From JAYPHU01 sp038127535 (GTDB lineage: Bacteria; Pseudomonadota; Alphaproteobacteria; Rhodospirillales; UBA2165), in the NCBI GenBank assembly GCA_038127535.1, contig JAYPHU010000021.1, forward strand, positions 3,817-67,816: 64,000 nucleotides of DNA, in the 5' to 3' direction. A program made the position numbers and the translations under genes. Below, one piece after another: positions 52,597 to 62,265 of the stretch (positions are counted from its first letter, which is position 1; the number at the start of each line of letters is the position of its first letter). A model generated the notes under the pieces. That model was given only the letters and a program-made list of their open reading frames with translations, did no database searches and was not told the DNA's origin.

Positions 52597-54288
52597 ATGA
52601 GTATCTACGGTGCGATGTTCTCGGGCGTTTCCGGTATTAACGCTAATTCCCAGGCGTTAGGCGCGATTGCAGATAACATTACGAACGTTAACACGATTGG
52701 CTACAAGGCCACGGAAGTCCGGTTTCAGACACTGGTGACCTCCCAAGCGAGTGTGAACAACTACTCCCCTGGTGGTGTGCAGCAGCGTCCGTTTGCCTCC
52801 GTCGATGTCCAGGGTCTGTTCCAATCCTCGACCAACGCGACCGATCTCGGTATTTCCGGCGACGGTTTCTTCGTGGTCAACGAAGACAATACCCACAACG
52901 GCTCCACCGGCTTTCGCTTCACCCGCGCCGGCGCCTTCTCGGCGGATGAAAGCGGATATCTGCGCAACACCGCCGGTTATTACCTGCAAGGGTATAAGAC
53001 AGACGCCTCCGGCCAAACCGTGGACTCCAACAACAACTCCTTCGAGCCTGACCCGACAGTGTTTACCAACCTGGAAACGATCCGGTTGAACAACATCGGT
53101 GGTACGGCGGACGCGACGGAAAACCTGACCTTCGGTGCGAACTTGAACGCCGAGGCTTCGATTGGGGACACCAGCAACACCACCATTCAGGTGTTCGACA
53201 GTCTGGGCGTCGCCCACAACATGAGCCTGGTCTGGACCAAAGCAACCAACAACCAGTGGGACCTGTCCATCAACCCGCCGACCCAGGCAGCCTCTGCGGT
53301 GCTGACTAACAGCGCCGGTAGCGTCTATGCCTCCGTCGGGCGACTAGACTTTACCACCCTGCCCACCGAGGCGGATTCCATTGAAGTCACCATGAACACC
53401 AGCTCCGGCGGTACAGCCATCACTGTGACCTTCGACTTTACGACCACCGGTGCAGCGGTTAGCGGCTCTGCCTTTGTCACCATCGGCTCCACGGCGTCCG
53501 AGACCGCGAACTCACTCGTAGCGGCCTTGAATGTGGTCGATGCGGCATCCGGCACAGCCAATCGGTTCTCGCAAAATTCGGACGACACGGCCCGGGTGGA
53601 TATCACACAGGTCTCCACCACGGCGGTGTCCGCCAACTTCACCGATATCATCATCCAAGCGTCGGCGACCAGTGCGATCCGTCAGTCCGGCTCCGGCTCC
53701 TTCACCATCCGGGATCTGGATTTGGCGCCCACGGCAACGGCTGCGGTTACCTTCGACGGTAGCGGTATTCCGACCGCCTATCAGGTGGATGACATCGCTC
53801 TCGATCTGACCAACGGCGCGGCCGATCTGAACATCGACTTCGACTTCGGTACGGTCGGTCAGGCGGACGGCCTGGTGCAGTTCGCATCGGCCTACAACCC
53901 GACCTTCATCGACACCGACGGCGCCGAATTCGGTCAGTTCTCAGGTGTGACCATCTCTGAAGCCGGTCTGGTGACCGCGCTGTTCGAAAACGGCGACATT
54001 CGGCCGATCTTCAAGATCCCGGTCGCAACCTTCGCCAACCCGAACGGCCTCGGTACCAATACAGGTAACGTCTACAACCAGACGGATGACTCCGGTTTGT
54101 TCTTCCTGAGAACGGCGGGTACCGGTGGTTCCGGCACAGTTCAATCCTCGGTCCTGGAATCCTCGACCGTGGATATCGCAGAAGAGTTTACCAACATGAT
54201 CACGACCCAGCGGGCCTACTCAGCGAGTGCCAAGATTATCAGCACCGCCGACGAGATGCTCGACGAGCTGGTCCGGATCAAGCGTTAA
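52597..54288 (+). CDS. flgE: Flagellar hook protein FlgE
   Basis: 563 residues. MSIYGAMFSGVSGINANSQA then LGAIADNITNVNTIGYKATE is the hook N-terminus, GDGFFVVNED and LTFGANLNAEASIGDTSNTT the conserved middle, and VDIAEEFTNMITTQRAYSAS with IISTADEMLDELVRIKR the end. An insertion around residues 240-370 (AGSVYASVGRLDF ... SANFTDIIIQA) enlarges the outer domain. Last gene of the operon, followed by a strong terminator. Confidence 0.97.
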   Translation: MSIYGAMFSGVSGINANSQALGAIADNITNVNTIGYKATEVRFQTLVTSQASVNNYSPGGVQQRPFASVDVQGLFQSSTNATDLGISGDGFFVVNEDNTHNGSTGFRFTRAGAFSADESGYLRNTAGYYLQGYKTDASGQTVDSNNNSFEPDPTVFTNLETIRLNNIGGTADATENLTFGANLNAEASIGDTSNTTIQVFDSLGVAHNMSLVWTKATNNQWDLSINPPTQAASAVLTNSAGSVYASVGRLDFTTLPTEADSIEVTMNTSSGGTAITVTFDFTTTGAAVSGSAFVTIGSTASETANSLVAALNVVDAASGTANRFSQNSDDTARVDITQVSTTAVSANFTDIIIQASATSAIRQSGSGSFTIRDLDLAPTATAAVTFDGSGIPTAYQVDDIALDLTNGAADLNIDFDFGTVGQADGLVQFASAYNPTFIDTDGAEFGQFSGVTISEAGLVTALFENGDIRPIFKIPVATFANPNGLGTNTGNVYNQTDDSGLFFLRTAGTGGSGTVQSSVLESSTVDIAEEFTNMITTQRAYSASAKIISTADEMLDELVRIKR

Positions 54289-54313
54289 CCAGTTTCACGC
54301 CCACCACCAAACT

Positions 54314-54354
54314 TACCCGGTATGGCTTCGGTCATACCGGGTTCTTTTTTTTTT
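54314..54354 (+). terminator. Rho-independent terminator of flgE operon
   Basis: Perfect 10-bp stem acccggtatg / cataccgggt (54315-54342) followed by a T-run of ten or more. About 26 bp after the flgE stop. Confidence 0.93.
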
Positions 54355-54455
54355 GGGATAGAGTTTTTACGCTCCTTTAAGACAAATCGGGCATAGTAAA
54401 GCCAACAAAACTGCCGGTTTCGGCAGAGACAAATAATCCGGTCGGGTGATGATAC

Positions 54456-56705
54456 GTGACTCAATTTTATGAGCAGACCGCTGAGCAGACGGCGGGTTTC
54501 CGAAAGTCCTTTATTAGCTTCAACACTGGTGGAACGGTCCGTCAGGCGCTGGAACAGGCCTTGAGTCTGCAAAAGCAGGGCAGCCTGTCCGAGGCAGAAA
54601 GCATATATCGGGACATTCTCGCGCGGGAACCGGACAACGTTCACGCGCTGCATCTGCTGGGCATGATCGCCGACGAAATGGGCATGCATGCTGAGGCGGT
54701 CAAACTGATTTCCCGCGCGGTGGAACTGTCTCCCGACTTTGTCCAGGCCCATTACAATTTAGGCAACGCCTTTCTGAAATCCGGCCTCGTCGGATCGGCC
54801 GTCGACTCCTTCGAGGCAGCCGTCAAGCTTGATCCCACCTACGCCAAGGCCCTGGATACGCTGGTGCCGTTAGTCCGCCAGCTGGGTAAAGGGGCGGAAC
54901 TTCTGCCCTTCCTGAAAGAACTTGAAGCGTTGGAGCCTGAAAGCCTGCCGGTCGTTCGGGAAATCGCGAACACCTATGCGCTGGCGGACATGACCGAGGA
55001 AGCGATCGAGTACTACGAGAAGTGTATCCAGCTGGATCCGAAGGACGCCGGCATTCACTACAACCTGGGCTGTCTCTGCCGAAAATCCCAGGACAATGTT
55101 CGCGCGCAGATCGCCTTTATCATTACCCTGGAGATAGATCCCGAGCACACCCAGGCAAAGAACAACCTAGCGGCCATCGTTTCCCATGTCGGTCAGGACA
55201 AGAAAGCCGTAGAGCTGTTCAAGGAACTGGCGGACGCCCATCCCAACGCTGGCTCCTATTACATCAATATGAGCGTGTCGCTGCGCAAGCTGGCCCGCTA
55301 CAAGGAGGCCTTCGAGGCCGCCAAGAAAGCCATCGAGATCAACGGCGATGCCTACGAGTACTACAATGAACTAGGCGCCACCTATCAGGCCTTTGCCGAC
55401 ATGGACAAGGCCCTGGAATGCTACAAAAAAGCGCTCGAGTTAAAACCGGACGCCGAGGCGCCTCAAAAGAACCTGCTGTTCGCACTATTGAACCTGCCGG
55501 GCCTGAGTTCCGAAGATTTATTTCAGGCCCATGTGGATGCCCGAAATATCAACGTCATCCCCGGCGCGAGCGGGAAAATCTTCCCGAACAAGGACCGTAC
55601 GCCGGACCGCAAGCTGAAGGTCGCCTATATTTCGTCGGACTTTAAGACCCACGTGGTGTGCGGCAACGTCTCACCGCTTATTTTGAACCACGATCACGAC
55701 AAATTCGAAGTCTTCCTCTACGCTCAAGTCGATAATCCGGACCCGGTTTCGCAAATTCTGAAGGACCATACCCACCATTGGAAATCGACCGTCGACTACG
55801 ACGACGCCACCGTGGCGCGCTGGCTGGAAGAAGACGGGATCGACATCGCCGTGTTCCTGGCCGGACGGTTCAACGGCAATCGGCCGACCATCGCCGCGTA
55901 CCGGGCCGCGCCGGTACAGATCAGCTACCACGACTGCGCCACCACCGGTCTGGAAGAGATGGACTATTTCCTGACTGATGAGTTTCTGCATCCGGAAGAC
56001 ACCCCGGAGCGGTTCACGGAAGAACTCTACCGCCTGCCGATCTTTTATCAGTATCAGCAAAAGAAAGATTTTCCCGACCTGTCCCCGCTGCCGGCCAAGA
56101 CCAACGGGCATATCACCTTCGGCGTGTTCAACAAGCCGGAAAAAGCCAACGAGGAAGTAGTTTCCCTCTGGGCCGAGGTGGTAAAGGCGGTGCCGGGTTC
56201 CAAATTGTTTCTAAAGTATTTCGACGTCTATCAGGAAGCCGAAGTGCAGGAGCGTTGGGTGAAGATGTTCGCCGCGCACGGCATTACCAAGGACCGGCTC
56301 ATCTTCCACAATGTACGCCTGCCCCGTAGCCACCATCTGAACGTCATGGCGCAGGCGGATATCTGCCTAGACACATTCCCATTTAACGGGGCGACGACGA
56401 CGTATGATTCCATCACCATGGGCCTGCCCGTGGTATGTCTCACCGGCCGGCACTTCGTCGACCGGGTCGCCGCGTCTCTGGTGACCCATCTCGGCCGGCC
56501 GGAATTCGCCGCTGAGAGCCGCGAAGAGTACGTGCAAATTGCCAAGGACTTGGCCGGCGATCTGGATCGGCTCGCAGAAATTCGTATGAGCCTGCGCGAC
56601 GAGTTGCTCAATTCGCCGATCTGCAACGAGAAGACTTATGCCAAGTCGGTGGAGGACGCCTACCGGGACATGTGGTGGCGCTGGTGCGAGACGCAAGAAG
56701 TCTAA
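54456..56705 (+). CDS. TPR protein with SPINDLY/OGT-type (GT41) glycosyltransferase domain
   Basis: 749 residues from GTG 54456. About residues 25-350 are TPR repeats (for example AESIYRDILAREPDNVHALH, DKALECYKKALELKPDAEAP); about 380-740 form the GT41 domain: LKVAYISSDFKTHVVCGNVS, DIAVFLAGRFNGNRPTIAAY, HITFGVFNKPEKANEEVVSL, and CLDTFPFNGATTTYDSITMG with LPVVCLTGRHFVDRVAASL. Such enzymes add a sugar to Ser/Thr of proteins. It lies directly after flgE and close to flagellin, so flagellin is the likely target (inference). Convergent, 2 bp apart, with the next gene. Confidence 0.88.
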   Translation: MTQFYEQTAEQTAGFRKSFISFNTGGTVRQALEQALSLQKQGSLSEAESIYRDILAREPDNVHALHLLGMIADEMGMHAEAVKLISRAVELSPDFVQAHYNLGNAFLKSGLVGSAVDSFEAAVKLDPTYAKALDTLVPLVRQLGKGAELLPFLKELEALEPESLPVVREIANTYALADMTEEAIEYYEKCIQLDPKDAGIHYNLGCLCRKSQDNVRAQIAFIITLEIDPEHTQAKNNLAAIVSHVGQDKKAVELFKELADAHPNAGSYYINMSVSLRKLARYKEAFEAAKKAIEINGDAYEYYNELGATYQAFADMDKALECYKKALELKPDAEAPQKNLLFALLNLPGLSSEDLFQAHVDARNINVIPGASGKIFPNKDRTPDRKLKVAYISSDFKTHVVCGNVSPLILNHDHDKFEVFLYAQVDNPDPVSQILKDHTHHWKSTVDYDDATVARWLEEDGIDIAVFLAGRFNGNRPTIAAYRAAPVQISYHDCATTGLEEMDYFLTDEFLHPEDTPERFTEELYRLPIFYQYQQKKDFPDLSPLPAKTNGHITFGVFNKPEKANEEVVSLWAEVVKAVPGSKLFLKYFDVYQEAEVQERWVKMFAAHGITKDRLIFHNVRLPRSHHLNVMAQADICLDTFPFNGATTTYDSITMGLPVVCLTGRHFVDRVAASLVTHLGRPEFAAESREEYVQIAKDLAGDLDRLAEIRMSLRDELLNSPICNEKTYAKSVEDAYRDMWWRWCETQEV

Positions 56706-56707
56706 GG

Positions 56708-58510
56708 TTATTTTTCTGAGTTTATAGAGGCGTGAAGCGCGGCGGCGGTTTCGACAATGACGTCAGTCCATTCGCCGGGCCGTTCCGGCTGGAACTGGTG
56801 CAGACAGTCGTGCCAGAGATTGCGGCCATCCTCTTCCAGATACCGCCAATCGGCCATCGCCGGCAGCATCGCCAGGATCGGTTTGTCCAGCCCGGCGGCC
56901 ACGGCCACGGTGGAATTGTCGATCGACACCACAACATCCATGGCGTCTACCTGTGCGGCAAAGTCGTCCATCTCCGCGAGCGGATCGATCTCCGGATCAT
57001 GCAGAATATCTACGCCGAATGCTCTCCGGGCGGCCTCGATCTCATCCAGCCGCTCACCATACTGCAGGCTGACGAAACGGACACCGGGAATGGCGAAGAT
57101 AGGCCCCCAGTACCCCAGGGGAATACGCTTAGCAACGGCGCTATGCCAGGAAATGCCGACCAGCAGCTCTTTGCGTCCGTCCAGATATCTTTCTCGTAGA
57201 GACGCCGTCCTGTCCGGATCGGCCACCAGGTACTTGCCCACCGGACGGAAGCCCTCAAACGACGGCCGATACCGACTCGGCAGATCACCGATCGGCAGAT
57301 TGAGGGAGATGTTTTCGGCGCGGGTATCCCGGTGCGACGGAGTCATGCGTGGCACAACCCGTGCTTCGGGGAACGAGCGGGAAAACAGCGACACCAACCG
57401 AGGCTCGACCTCAAGCGTGCAGTGACCGCACTCGGCAATGGCGTACGGCGCCAGTCCGGCAAAGAAAATCTCGTCGCCGATCCCCTGTTCGCCCCAGATC
57501 AAGACGTTCTTGCCGGCCAAGTCCTGGCCTGCCCAGCGAGAGCTCGGGAATTGCCGGTCGGGGGATTTGTAGTTCCGGGAGCGCCATCGTTGCTGGTAGG
57601 TGACCCAGAACCCATGCAGATCACCTGAGAAAAAGCTCATGTTGCCGAGGGCCAGCAACGCATCCGGATGGCTCGGGTCCAGTTTCAGAACCTGGTTGAA
57701 GGCCTTGCGCGCAGCGGCGTCATCACCCTCGCCCAGCAATATCTGCCCCAAACAGAAGTGCGCTGTCGGTCCGTCCGGGTTCCATTTCAGGGCCTTGTTG
57801 ATCGCGCGCCGGGCCTCGTCCAGCCGGTTGGACTGACGAAGCGCTTCGGCCAGGTTCTGATGGGCCACGGCATAGGATTGGTCGATCCCGATTGCCTCGC
57901 CGGCGTGTGCAATAGCATCGTCGAGCCGGCCTTTGTCGATTTCAATGGCCGCCAAATTCGTCAGCGCGCACACGGACTTGGGATCCTTCTCCAGCGCCTT
58001 ATGGCACCAATCCAAGCCTTCGTCCGGCCGCACCAGCTCCAGCAGCACGCCGCCCAGATTGGCCATGGCGTCCACAAGATCGGGCTGCAGATGAAGCGCC
58101 GTGACAAAGGATTTCTCCGCCCCGCCGAAATCGCCCCGCATTTTCTGGATAGAGCCGAGATTGCTCCAGGCCGCGGCCGAGTTTCGGTCTACCTGAACCG
58201 CTTGCCGGAGCACCTTTTCGGCATCCGTATGACGGCCTGCATGGGAATACAGGGTGCCCAGATCAATCAACGTCAGAACGTCGTTGGGATTGATCTCCAA
58301 CGACTTCTCGATCAACTGGGTGGCGTTCAACCATTGGCCGGCTTGAAACGCCAGGAAGCCGTACCAATGCAGGGCTTCCGCATGATCGGGCATGTGCGCC
58401 AGGATATTCCGGTAGAGGCTTTCCGCTTCGCTCAGGCGGCCGTGGCGATGGTGATCCAGCGCCTGGGCCAGCTCATCGGCGAAGGGATTCTCCAGCAGGG
58501 ACAAATCCAT
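56708..58510 (-). CDS. TPR-fused GT9-like glycosyltransferase, FlmG-like (copy 1)
   Basis: 600 residues from ATG 58510, chosen for GGAGGGG upstream and 2 bp distance from the preceding stop. TPR repeats span about residues 10-285 (LSEAESLYRNILAHMPDHAE, ADAEKVLRQAVQVDRNSAAA-type units). The rest resembles heptosyltransferase-like domains: NVLIWGEQGIGDEIFFAGLA, CTLEVEPRLVSLFSRSFPEA, VGISWHSAVAKRIPLGYWGP, VDAMDVVVSIDNSTVAVAAG. This layout is that of FlmG, the Caulobacter flagellin glycosyltransferase. Last of three tightly packed minus-strand genes. Confidence 0.85.
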   Translation of the reverse strand: MDLSLLENPFADELAQALDHHRHGRLSEAESLYRNILAHMPDHAEALHWYGFLAFQAGQWLNATQLIEKSLEINPNDVLTLIDLGTLYSHAGRHTDAEKVLRQAVQVDRNSAAAWSNLGSIQKMRGDFGGAEKSFVTALHLQPDLVDAMANLGGVLLELVRPDEGLDWCHKALEKDPKSVCALTNLAAIEIDKGRLDDAIAHAGEAIGIDQSYAVAHQNLAEALRQSNRLDEARRAINKALKWNPDGPTAHFCLGQILLGEGDDAAARKAFNQVLKLDPSHPDALLALGNMSFFSGDLHGFWVTYQQRWRSRNYKSPDRQFPSSRWAGQDLAGKNVLIWGEQGIGDEIFFAGLAPYAIAECGHCTLEVEPRLVSLFSRSFPEARVVPRMTPSHRDTRAENISLNLPIGDLPSRYRPSFEGFRPVGKYLVADPDRTASLRERYLDGRKELLVGISWHSAVAKRIPLGYWGPIFAIPGVRFVSLQYGERLDEIEAARRAFGVDILHDPEIDPLAEMDDFAAQVDAMDVVVSIDNSTVAVAAGLDKPILAMLPAMADWRYLEEDGRNLWHDCLHQFQPERPGEWTDVIVETAAALHASINSEK

Positions 58511-58512
58511 GT

Positions 58513-60438
58513 CTACCCCTCCCCCGCCGAATAGCCGAACTTCCGGATATAGGGCGCGAGGATATCCTGCGCCCCTCCAAAGTAGGTCGCGTAGTTCTCC
58601 CAACGGCCCTTGGCGCGTTGATAGATGGGTTCGACCACCTGGTGGTAACTGGGTGTTTTGATCTGCCGGTTCTTGGCTTTCTCCCGGTAAGCCAAAATCT
58701 CGTCCGTCCAGTCCAGTCCCAGAGCGTCGATCACCCGGCGCGCCTCGCCTTCGAAATCGGCGACCACGTCCTCATAGCGCACCTCGGTCACATCCAGAGG
58801 TAGGACATCCCGATACTGTTGCCACAAATCAAAGGTTTGGACGTAGAACCGTGCGGCATCTTCCAAATCGAGGAAATTGGCCATGGCCGCGTTGGTCTTG
58901 AAATACTGCATGAAACCGCTGAACACGCAGTCACTCGGGTGACGCAACGCCAACAGGAATTTGGCGTTCGGGAACAGCCGGTGTATCAGCCCGGCGCGCA
59001 TCGTATTGAGCGGCAGCTTGTCCACATAAGTGATAGCTGGGTCGTAGCCGCCGGCGAAATTGGTAAGTGCGTCGAAATATACCCCGCGCAGTTCATCCAG
59101 TTGGTCAGTGGAAAGCCCCGCCAGGTTGGCCGGATAGCCGCCCGGCATCTCCCGGAGCCTATTCTCGACGGCTTCCATCACCGGGCGCTCGTCGAGAGTT
59201 TCGATATCCGGATGCGCGTTCAGAATTTGTTCCAACAGCGTGGTGCCGGATCGGGGGAAGCCAACCAGAAAGATTGGGGCCGGCGCCGATCCTTGATCTA
59301 GGGGCGTCCAGGTCGATACCCAATCCGCGGTAAACGCAGGTTGCAGATAGGTGAGTTGTTGGTTGTATCTCTCTTTGCTGACGCCACGTTCACGCCACTC
59401 TGCGGCTTGCAGAGTTTTGGACAGGGTGAACTGCTCGAACGCCTCTTTATAGCGGCCGAGCCGGTCATAGAGCACCGCCAACTCCTTGTGCGCGGTCGCC
59501 CGGGTCTTCGCCGGGGTCGGTGAGAAATCGACCCTCTCCAGGCGCGCCGCCGCTCCGGCGACGTCACCCGACCGCCGTGCACACTTGGCCGCAATGAGAC
59601 TGGCCATGGCGTGAGTTGGATCAATGGCCAGAACCCGCTCGGCCGTTTCCAGCGCCTCATCAAGGCGATTAAGCGTCTCCAGAAAGCTCGCTTTCATGGC
59701 CAGCGCCATCAGGGAGTCCGGCTCAATTGCAAGCGCCGCGTCGTAGGCCGCCAGGGCGCGGTTCGTGTCTCCCAGTTCCCGGAATACGTTGCCAAGACTG
59801 CAATGGGCCGCGACAAGGCCGGGATGTATCTCCACCGCGCCGGTAAGAAGGTTCAACGCCCGTGACGTCTCGTCGCAATCCAGCAGTGCCGCCCCCAGGT
59901 TGGCCATGATCTCCGGAGAGCCGGGTTTCAGCGTGAAGGCTTGCTCGAAGGCCTCCACCGCATCCCGATAGCGGCCCATCTCCTGTAGGAGCGTACCTAG
60001 ATTTGAATGAGCATCCGCCAGTTTCGGCGCGCATAGGATCGCGGACTCATAAGAGTCTAGCGCCTCGTCGTAGCGGCCGAGTTCCTTAAGGATATTGCCG
60101 AGATTGGAATGAGCCTCGGCGATCTCCGGATCGATTTCCAGGGCCCGGCGATAAGCGTCAGCCGCCTCATCCAACCGGTTCTCCCCTCTGAAAGCGACAC
60201 CCAAATTGGCGTGCGCATCAGCGAAGTCGGGCTGGTGGGTAATTGCCTGCTCGAAGAGTTTGATCGCGCCGCCGGTATGGCCGGTCTGCAATCCGATCAC
60301 CCCTAAATTGTGCAAGACGGGTGCATGACAGGGATTGCTGACAAGGATTTGCCGGTATCCATCTTCCGCTTCGCGCAGGCGGCCGGCCCGGTGATGCGCC
60401 ATGGCCCCGTCCAGGAGTTTGGCGTCCCGCCCGGTCAT
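58513..60438 (-). CDS. TPR-fused sulfotransferase
   Basis: 641 residues. N-terminal about 330: TPR repeats (LREAEDGYRQILVSNPCHAP, EAADAYRRALEIDPEIAEAH, YDEALDSYESAILCAPKLAD). C-terminal: sulfotransferase fold with the 5'-phosphosulfate loop IFLVGFPRSGTTLLEQILNA, YVDKLPLNTMRAGLIHRLFP, the 3'-phosphate site FLLALRHPSDCVFSGFMQYF and VRYEDVVADFEGEARRVIDA. It would move sulfate from PAPS to an acceptor; the TPR part probably selects a protein. The start overlaps the upstream stop (ATGA) and the stop is 2 bp before the next gene. Flagellin or its glycan as acceptor is inference. Confidence 0.88.
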   Translation of the reverse strand: MTGRDAKLLDGAMAHHRAGRLREAEDGYRQILVSNPCHAPVLHNLGVIGLQTGHTGGAIKLFEQAITHQPDFADAHANLGVAFRGENRLDEAADAYRRALEIDPEIAEAHSNLGNILKELGRYDEALDSYESAILCAPKLADAHSNLGTLLQEMGRYRDAVEAFEQAFTLKPGSPEIMANLGAALLDCDETSRALNLLTGAVEIHPGLVAAHCSLGNVFRELGDTNRALAAYDAALAIEPDSLMALAMKASFLETLNRLDEALETAERVLAIDPTHAMASLIAAKCARRSGDVAGAAARLERVDFSPTPAKTRATAHKELAVLYDRLGRYKEAFEQFTLSKTLQAAEWRERGVSKERYNQQLTYLQPAFTADWVSTWTPLDQGSAPAPIFLVGFPRSGTTLLEQILNAHPDIETLDERPVMEAVENRLREMPGGYPANLAGLSTDQLDELRGVYFDALTNFAGGYDPAITYVDKLPLNTMRAGLIHRLFPNAKFLLALRHPSDCVFSGFMQYFKTNAAMANFLDLEDAARFYVQTFDLWQQYRDVLPLDVTEVRYEDVVADFEGEARRVIDALGLDWTDEILAYREKAKNRQIKTPSYHQVVEPIYQRAKGRWENYATYFGGAQDILAPYIRKFGYSAGEG

Positions 60439-62051
60439 TCCAGGCGATCCTTCAGATCAGCGGCAATCCGGATGATCTGTTCGCCTGCGTCGCCGGTGAG
60501 ATGACGCGGATAAAGCCGGACGTACTCATGCCAAGGGCTCGTACTTTCGTTGCCGAGCCAGCGCCAATCGGGCGCAGGCGGCAAAAGCGCAAATGTCGCG
60601 ACACCCAGTGCACCGGCCGTATAAAGGGTCGTGTTCTGGATAGTCACCACCGCATCCATGGCCGCCACCTGTGCGGTAAAACCATCCACATCCCGGAGCG
60701 GATCAATTGCCGGATCGGAATGGATAATTAGCCCGGTGTCTATCTCGAAGCGCCTGATTTCGTCCGCATGGTCGCCATATTGAAGATTAACCAGCGTCAG
60801 ACCGGGAAGACCCAGAACCGGCAAAAGATCATGCAAGGCCACACCCTTCGGCGGTTTGCTGGACCAGGAGATACCGACCACCGGTCCGCTGCCCAGCCTT
60901 GCATAGACTCGGCGGCAGTCCGCGGTTTGAGACGGATCGGGCCGCAAGTACCGGCCTAGGGGCTTAAACTTGTCTTTCGACGGCCGGAACCACCGGGGCA
61001 GATCACCCAAAGGAACGTGATAGTCGAATTCGCTCAGGTCCACATCCGGCGAAGCCTCTTCGTCTCGCGCCCGTAACTCGATGTCCGGGAACGACCGGGA
61101 CAACAAGGGCACGAGTCGGGATTCGGTCTCGAGCACACAATGCTGCGCGCGTTCGGCAAGTTCGCCCAGTAGGCCAGCAAATAGTATTTTGTCGCCGAGT
61201 CCTTGTTCGCTCCACACGAAGATATTTTTGCCCGTCAGAGACTCGCCGGACCATTTTGGCCGGTTGAACCGCCGCTGGCTGTCACGGAAGGTTTTTGCCG
61301 TCCAGCGCCAGTCATATTCCCGCCAGCCGGCTTCCAATACTCCAGAGGCCAATAGTGCGTGGCCGAGATTGTGATGAGCTTCCGCAAAGTCGGGCCGAAT
61401 CGCCACCACGCACTCGAATTGATGGGCCGCTTCTTTGACCTCTCCTAGGGAGAAATGCGCTTTGGCCAGGTTATAGCGGGCGTTGACGTCCCGGGGCGCG
61501 GCCGTGACCGCGGCCTTTAGGTGCTCGATCGCCTCTTGTGCCTGCCCGGCGTTCACCAGGGAGACGCCCAGATTGGTCAAGATGGCCGGATGATCCGGGG
61601 CCAAGGCGAGCGCCGCCTCGAACGCCGCGCGCGATTGGTCGGACAAACCCAGGTCCTTGAGCACCATCCCGAGATTAGCGTAGATCTCCGCAATGTCGGG
61701 GCCGATGGCGATGGCCTGACGGTAGGCCGCCGCCGCATCCTGCAATCGCCCTGCCCCTTTCAGGGCCAGGCCTAAGTTACTGAAGGCATCTATATAAGTC
61801 GGATTTCGCCGGATGGCTTTCTTCAACCAGCGGATCGCGTCTTGGGCCTTGCCCTGTTGCAACGCAATGACACCCAGATTGTGCAGGGCCTCCGCGTTGT
61901 AGGGTTCACGCTTAAGGGCTTCCTGATAAAGCTTTTCGGCAACGATCAGATCGGATGCCGCGTGCGCCGCTAACGCCGCCGCATACGTCGGCGAGGCACC
62001 GGCGACAATAGTGTTCGGGGGAGCGGAGGGCCCCATGCCTGCTTCAGACAT
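60435..62051 (-). CDS. TPR-fused GT9-like glycosyltransferase, FlmG-like (copy 2)
   Basis: 538 residues; ATG 62051 with GGAGG 7 bp upstream. TPR repeats cover about residues 25-235 (VAEKLYQEALKREPYNAEAL, DAIRWLKKAIRRNPTYIDAF). The C-terminal domain has NIFVWSEQGLGDKILFAGLL, CVLETESRLVPLLSRSFPDI, VGISWSSKPPKGVALHDLLP and MDAVVTIQNTTLYTAGALGV, parallel to copy 1 but clearly diverged. First gene of the three-gene operon, divergent from fliF. Confidence 0.85.
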   Translation of the reverse strand: MSEAGMGPSAPPNTIVAGASPTYAAALAAHAASDLIVAEKLYQEALKREPYNAEALHNLGVIALQQGKAQDAIRWLKKAIRRNPTYIDAFSNLGLALKGAGRLQDAAAAYRQAIAIGPDIAEIYANLGMVLKDLGLSDQSRAAFEAALALAPDHPAILTNLGVSLVNAGQAQEAIEHLKAAVTAAPRDVNARYNLAKAHFSLGEVKEAAHQFECVVAIRPDFAEAHHNLGHALLASGVLEAGWREYDWRWTAKTFRDSQRRFNRPKWSGESLTGKNIFVWSEQGLGDKILFAGLLGELAERAQHCVLETESRLVPLLSRSFPDIELRARDEEASPDVDLSEFDYHVPLGDLPRWFRPSKDKFKPLGRYLRPDPSQTADCRRVYARLGSGPVVGISWSSKPPKGVALHDLLPVLGLPGLTLVNLQYGDHADEIRRFEIDTGLIIHSDPAIDPLRDVDGFTAQVAAMDAVVTIQNTTLYTAGALGVATFALLPPAPDWRWLGNESTSPWHEYVRLYPRHLTGDAGEQIIRIAADLKDRLE

Positions 62052-62265
62052 TGAGGCCCTCCGTACCGGTCACGCCCACGATTCGAAATCGCGGTTCACG
62101 CAATTTTTTTATTCTCATTTACGTCTACCACCTTGGTACTAGGCAAAATCTGCCTGGTGTTAAGTACTTTTTTACAGATGAAGCCTTAATTTTTTACGAA
62201 CCTTCAGAAAACTTTTCTGCCGATGGTGAAAACACCACGGCCATACCAATTAGAAGGAAATTAAA

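Noticed and set aside
57668..58534. 288-residue plus-strand ORF opposite the TPR-glycosyltransferase gene
   Set aside because: Shadow of the TPR repeats; the opposite strand has TPR, glycosyltransferase motifs and tight operon spacing.
62075..62110. TTCGAAATC-like sequence as part of a tRNA T-arm
   Set aside because: Flanking bases do not form the T stem and no acceptor or anticodon arms could be found.
62130..62165. TTGGTACTAGGCAAAATCTGC as a sigma-54 promoter of fliF
   Set aside because: GG and GC are not spaced by 10 bases in any register; the small aggca/tgcct hairpin explains the resemblance.
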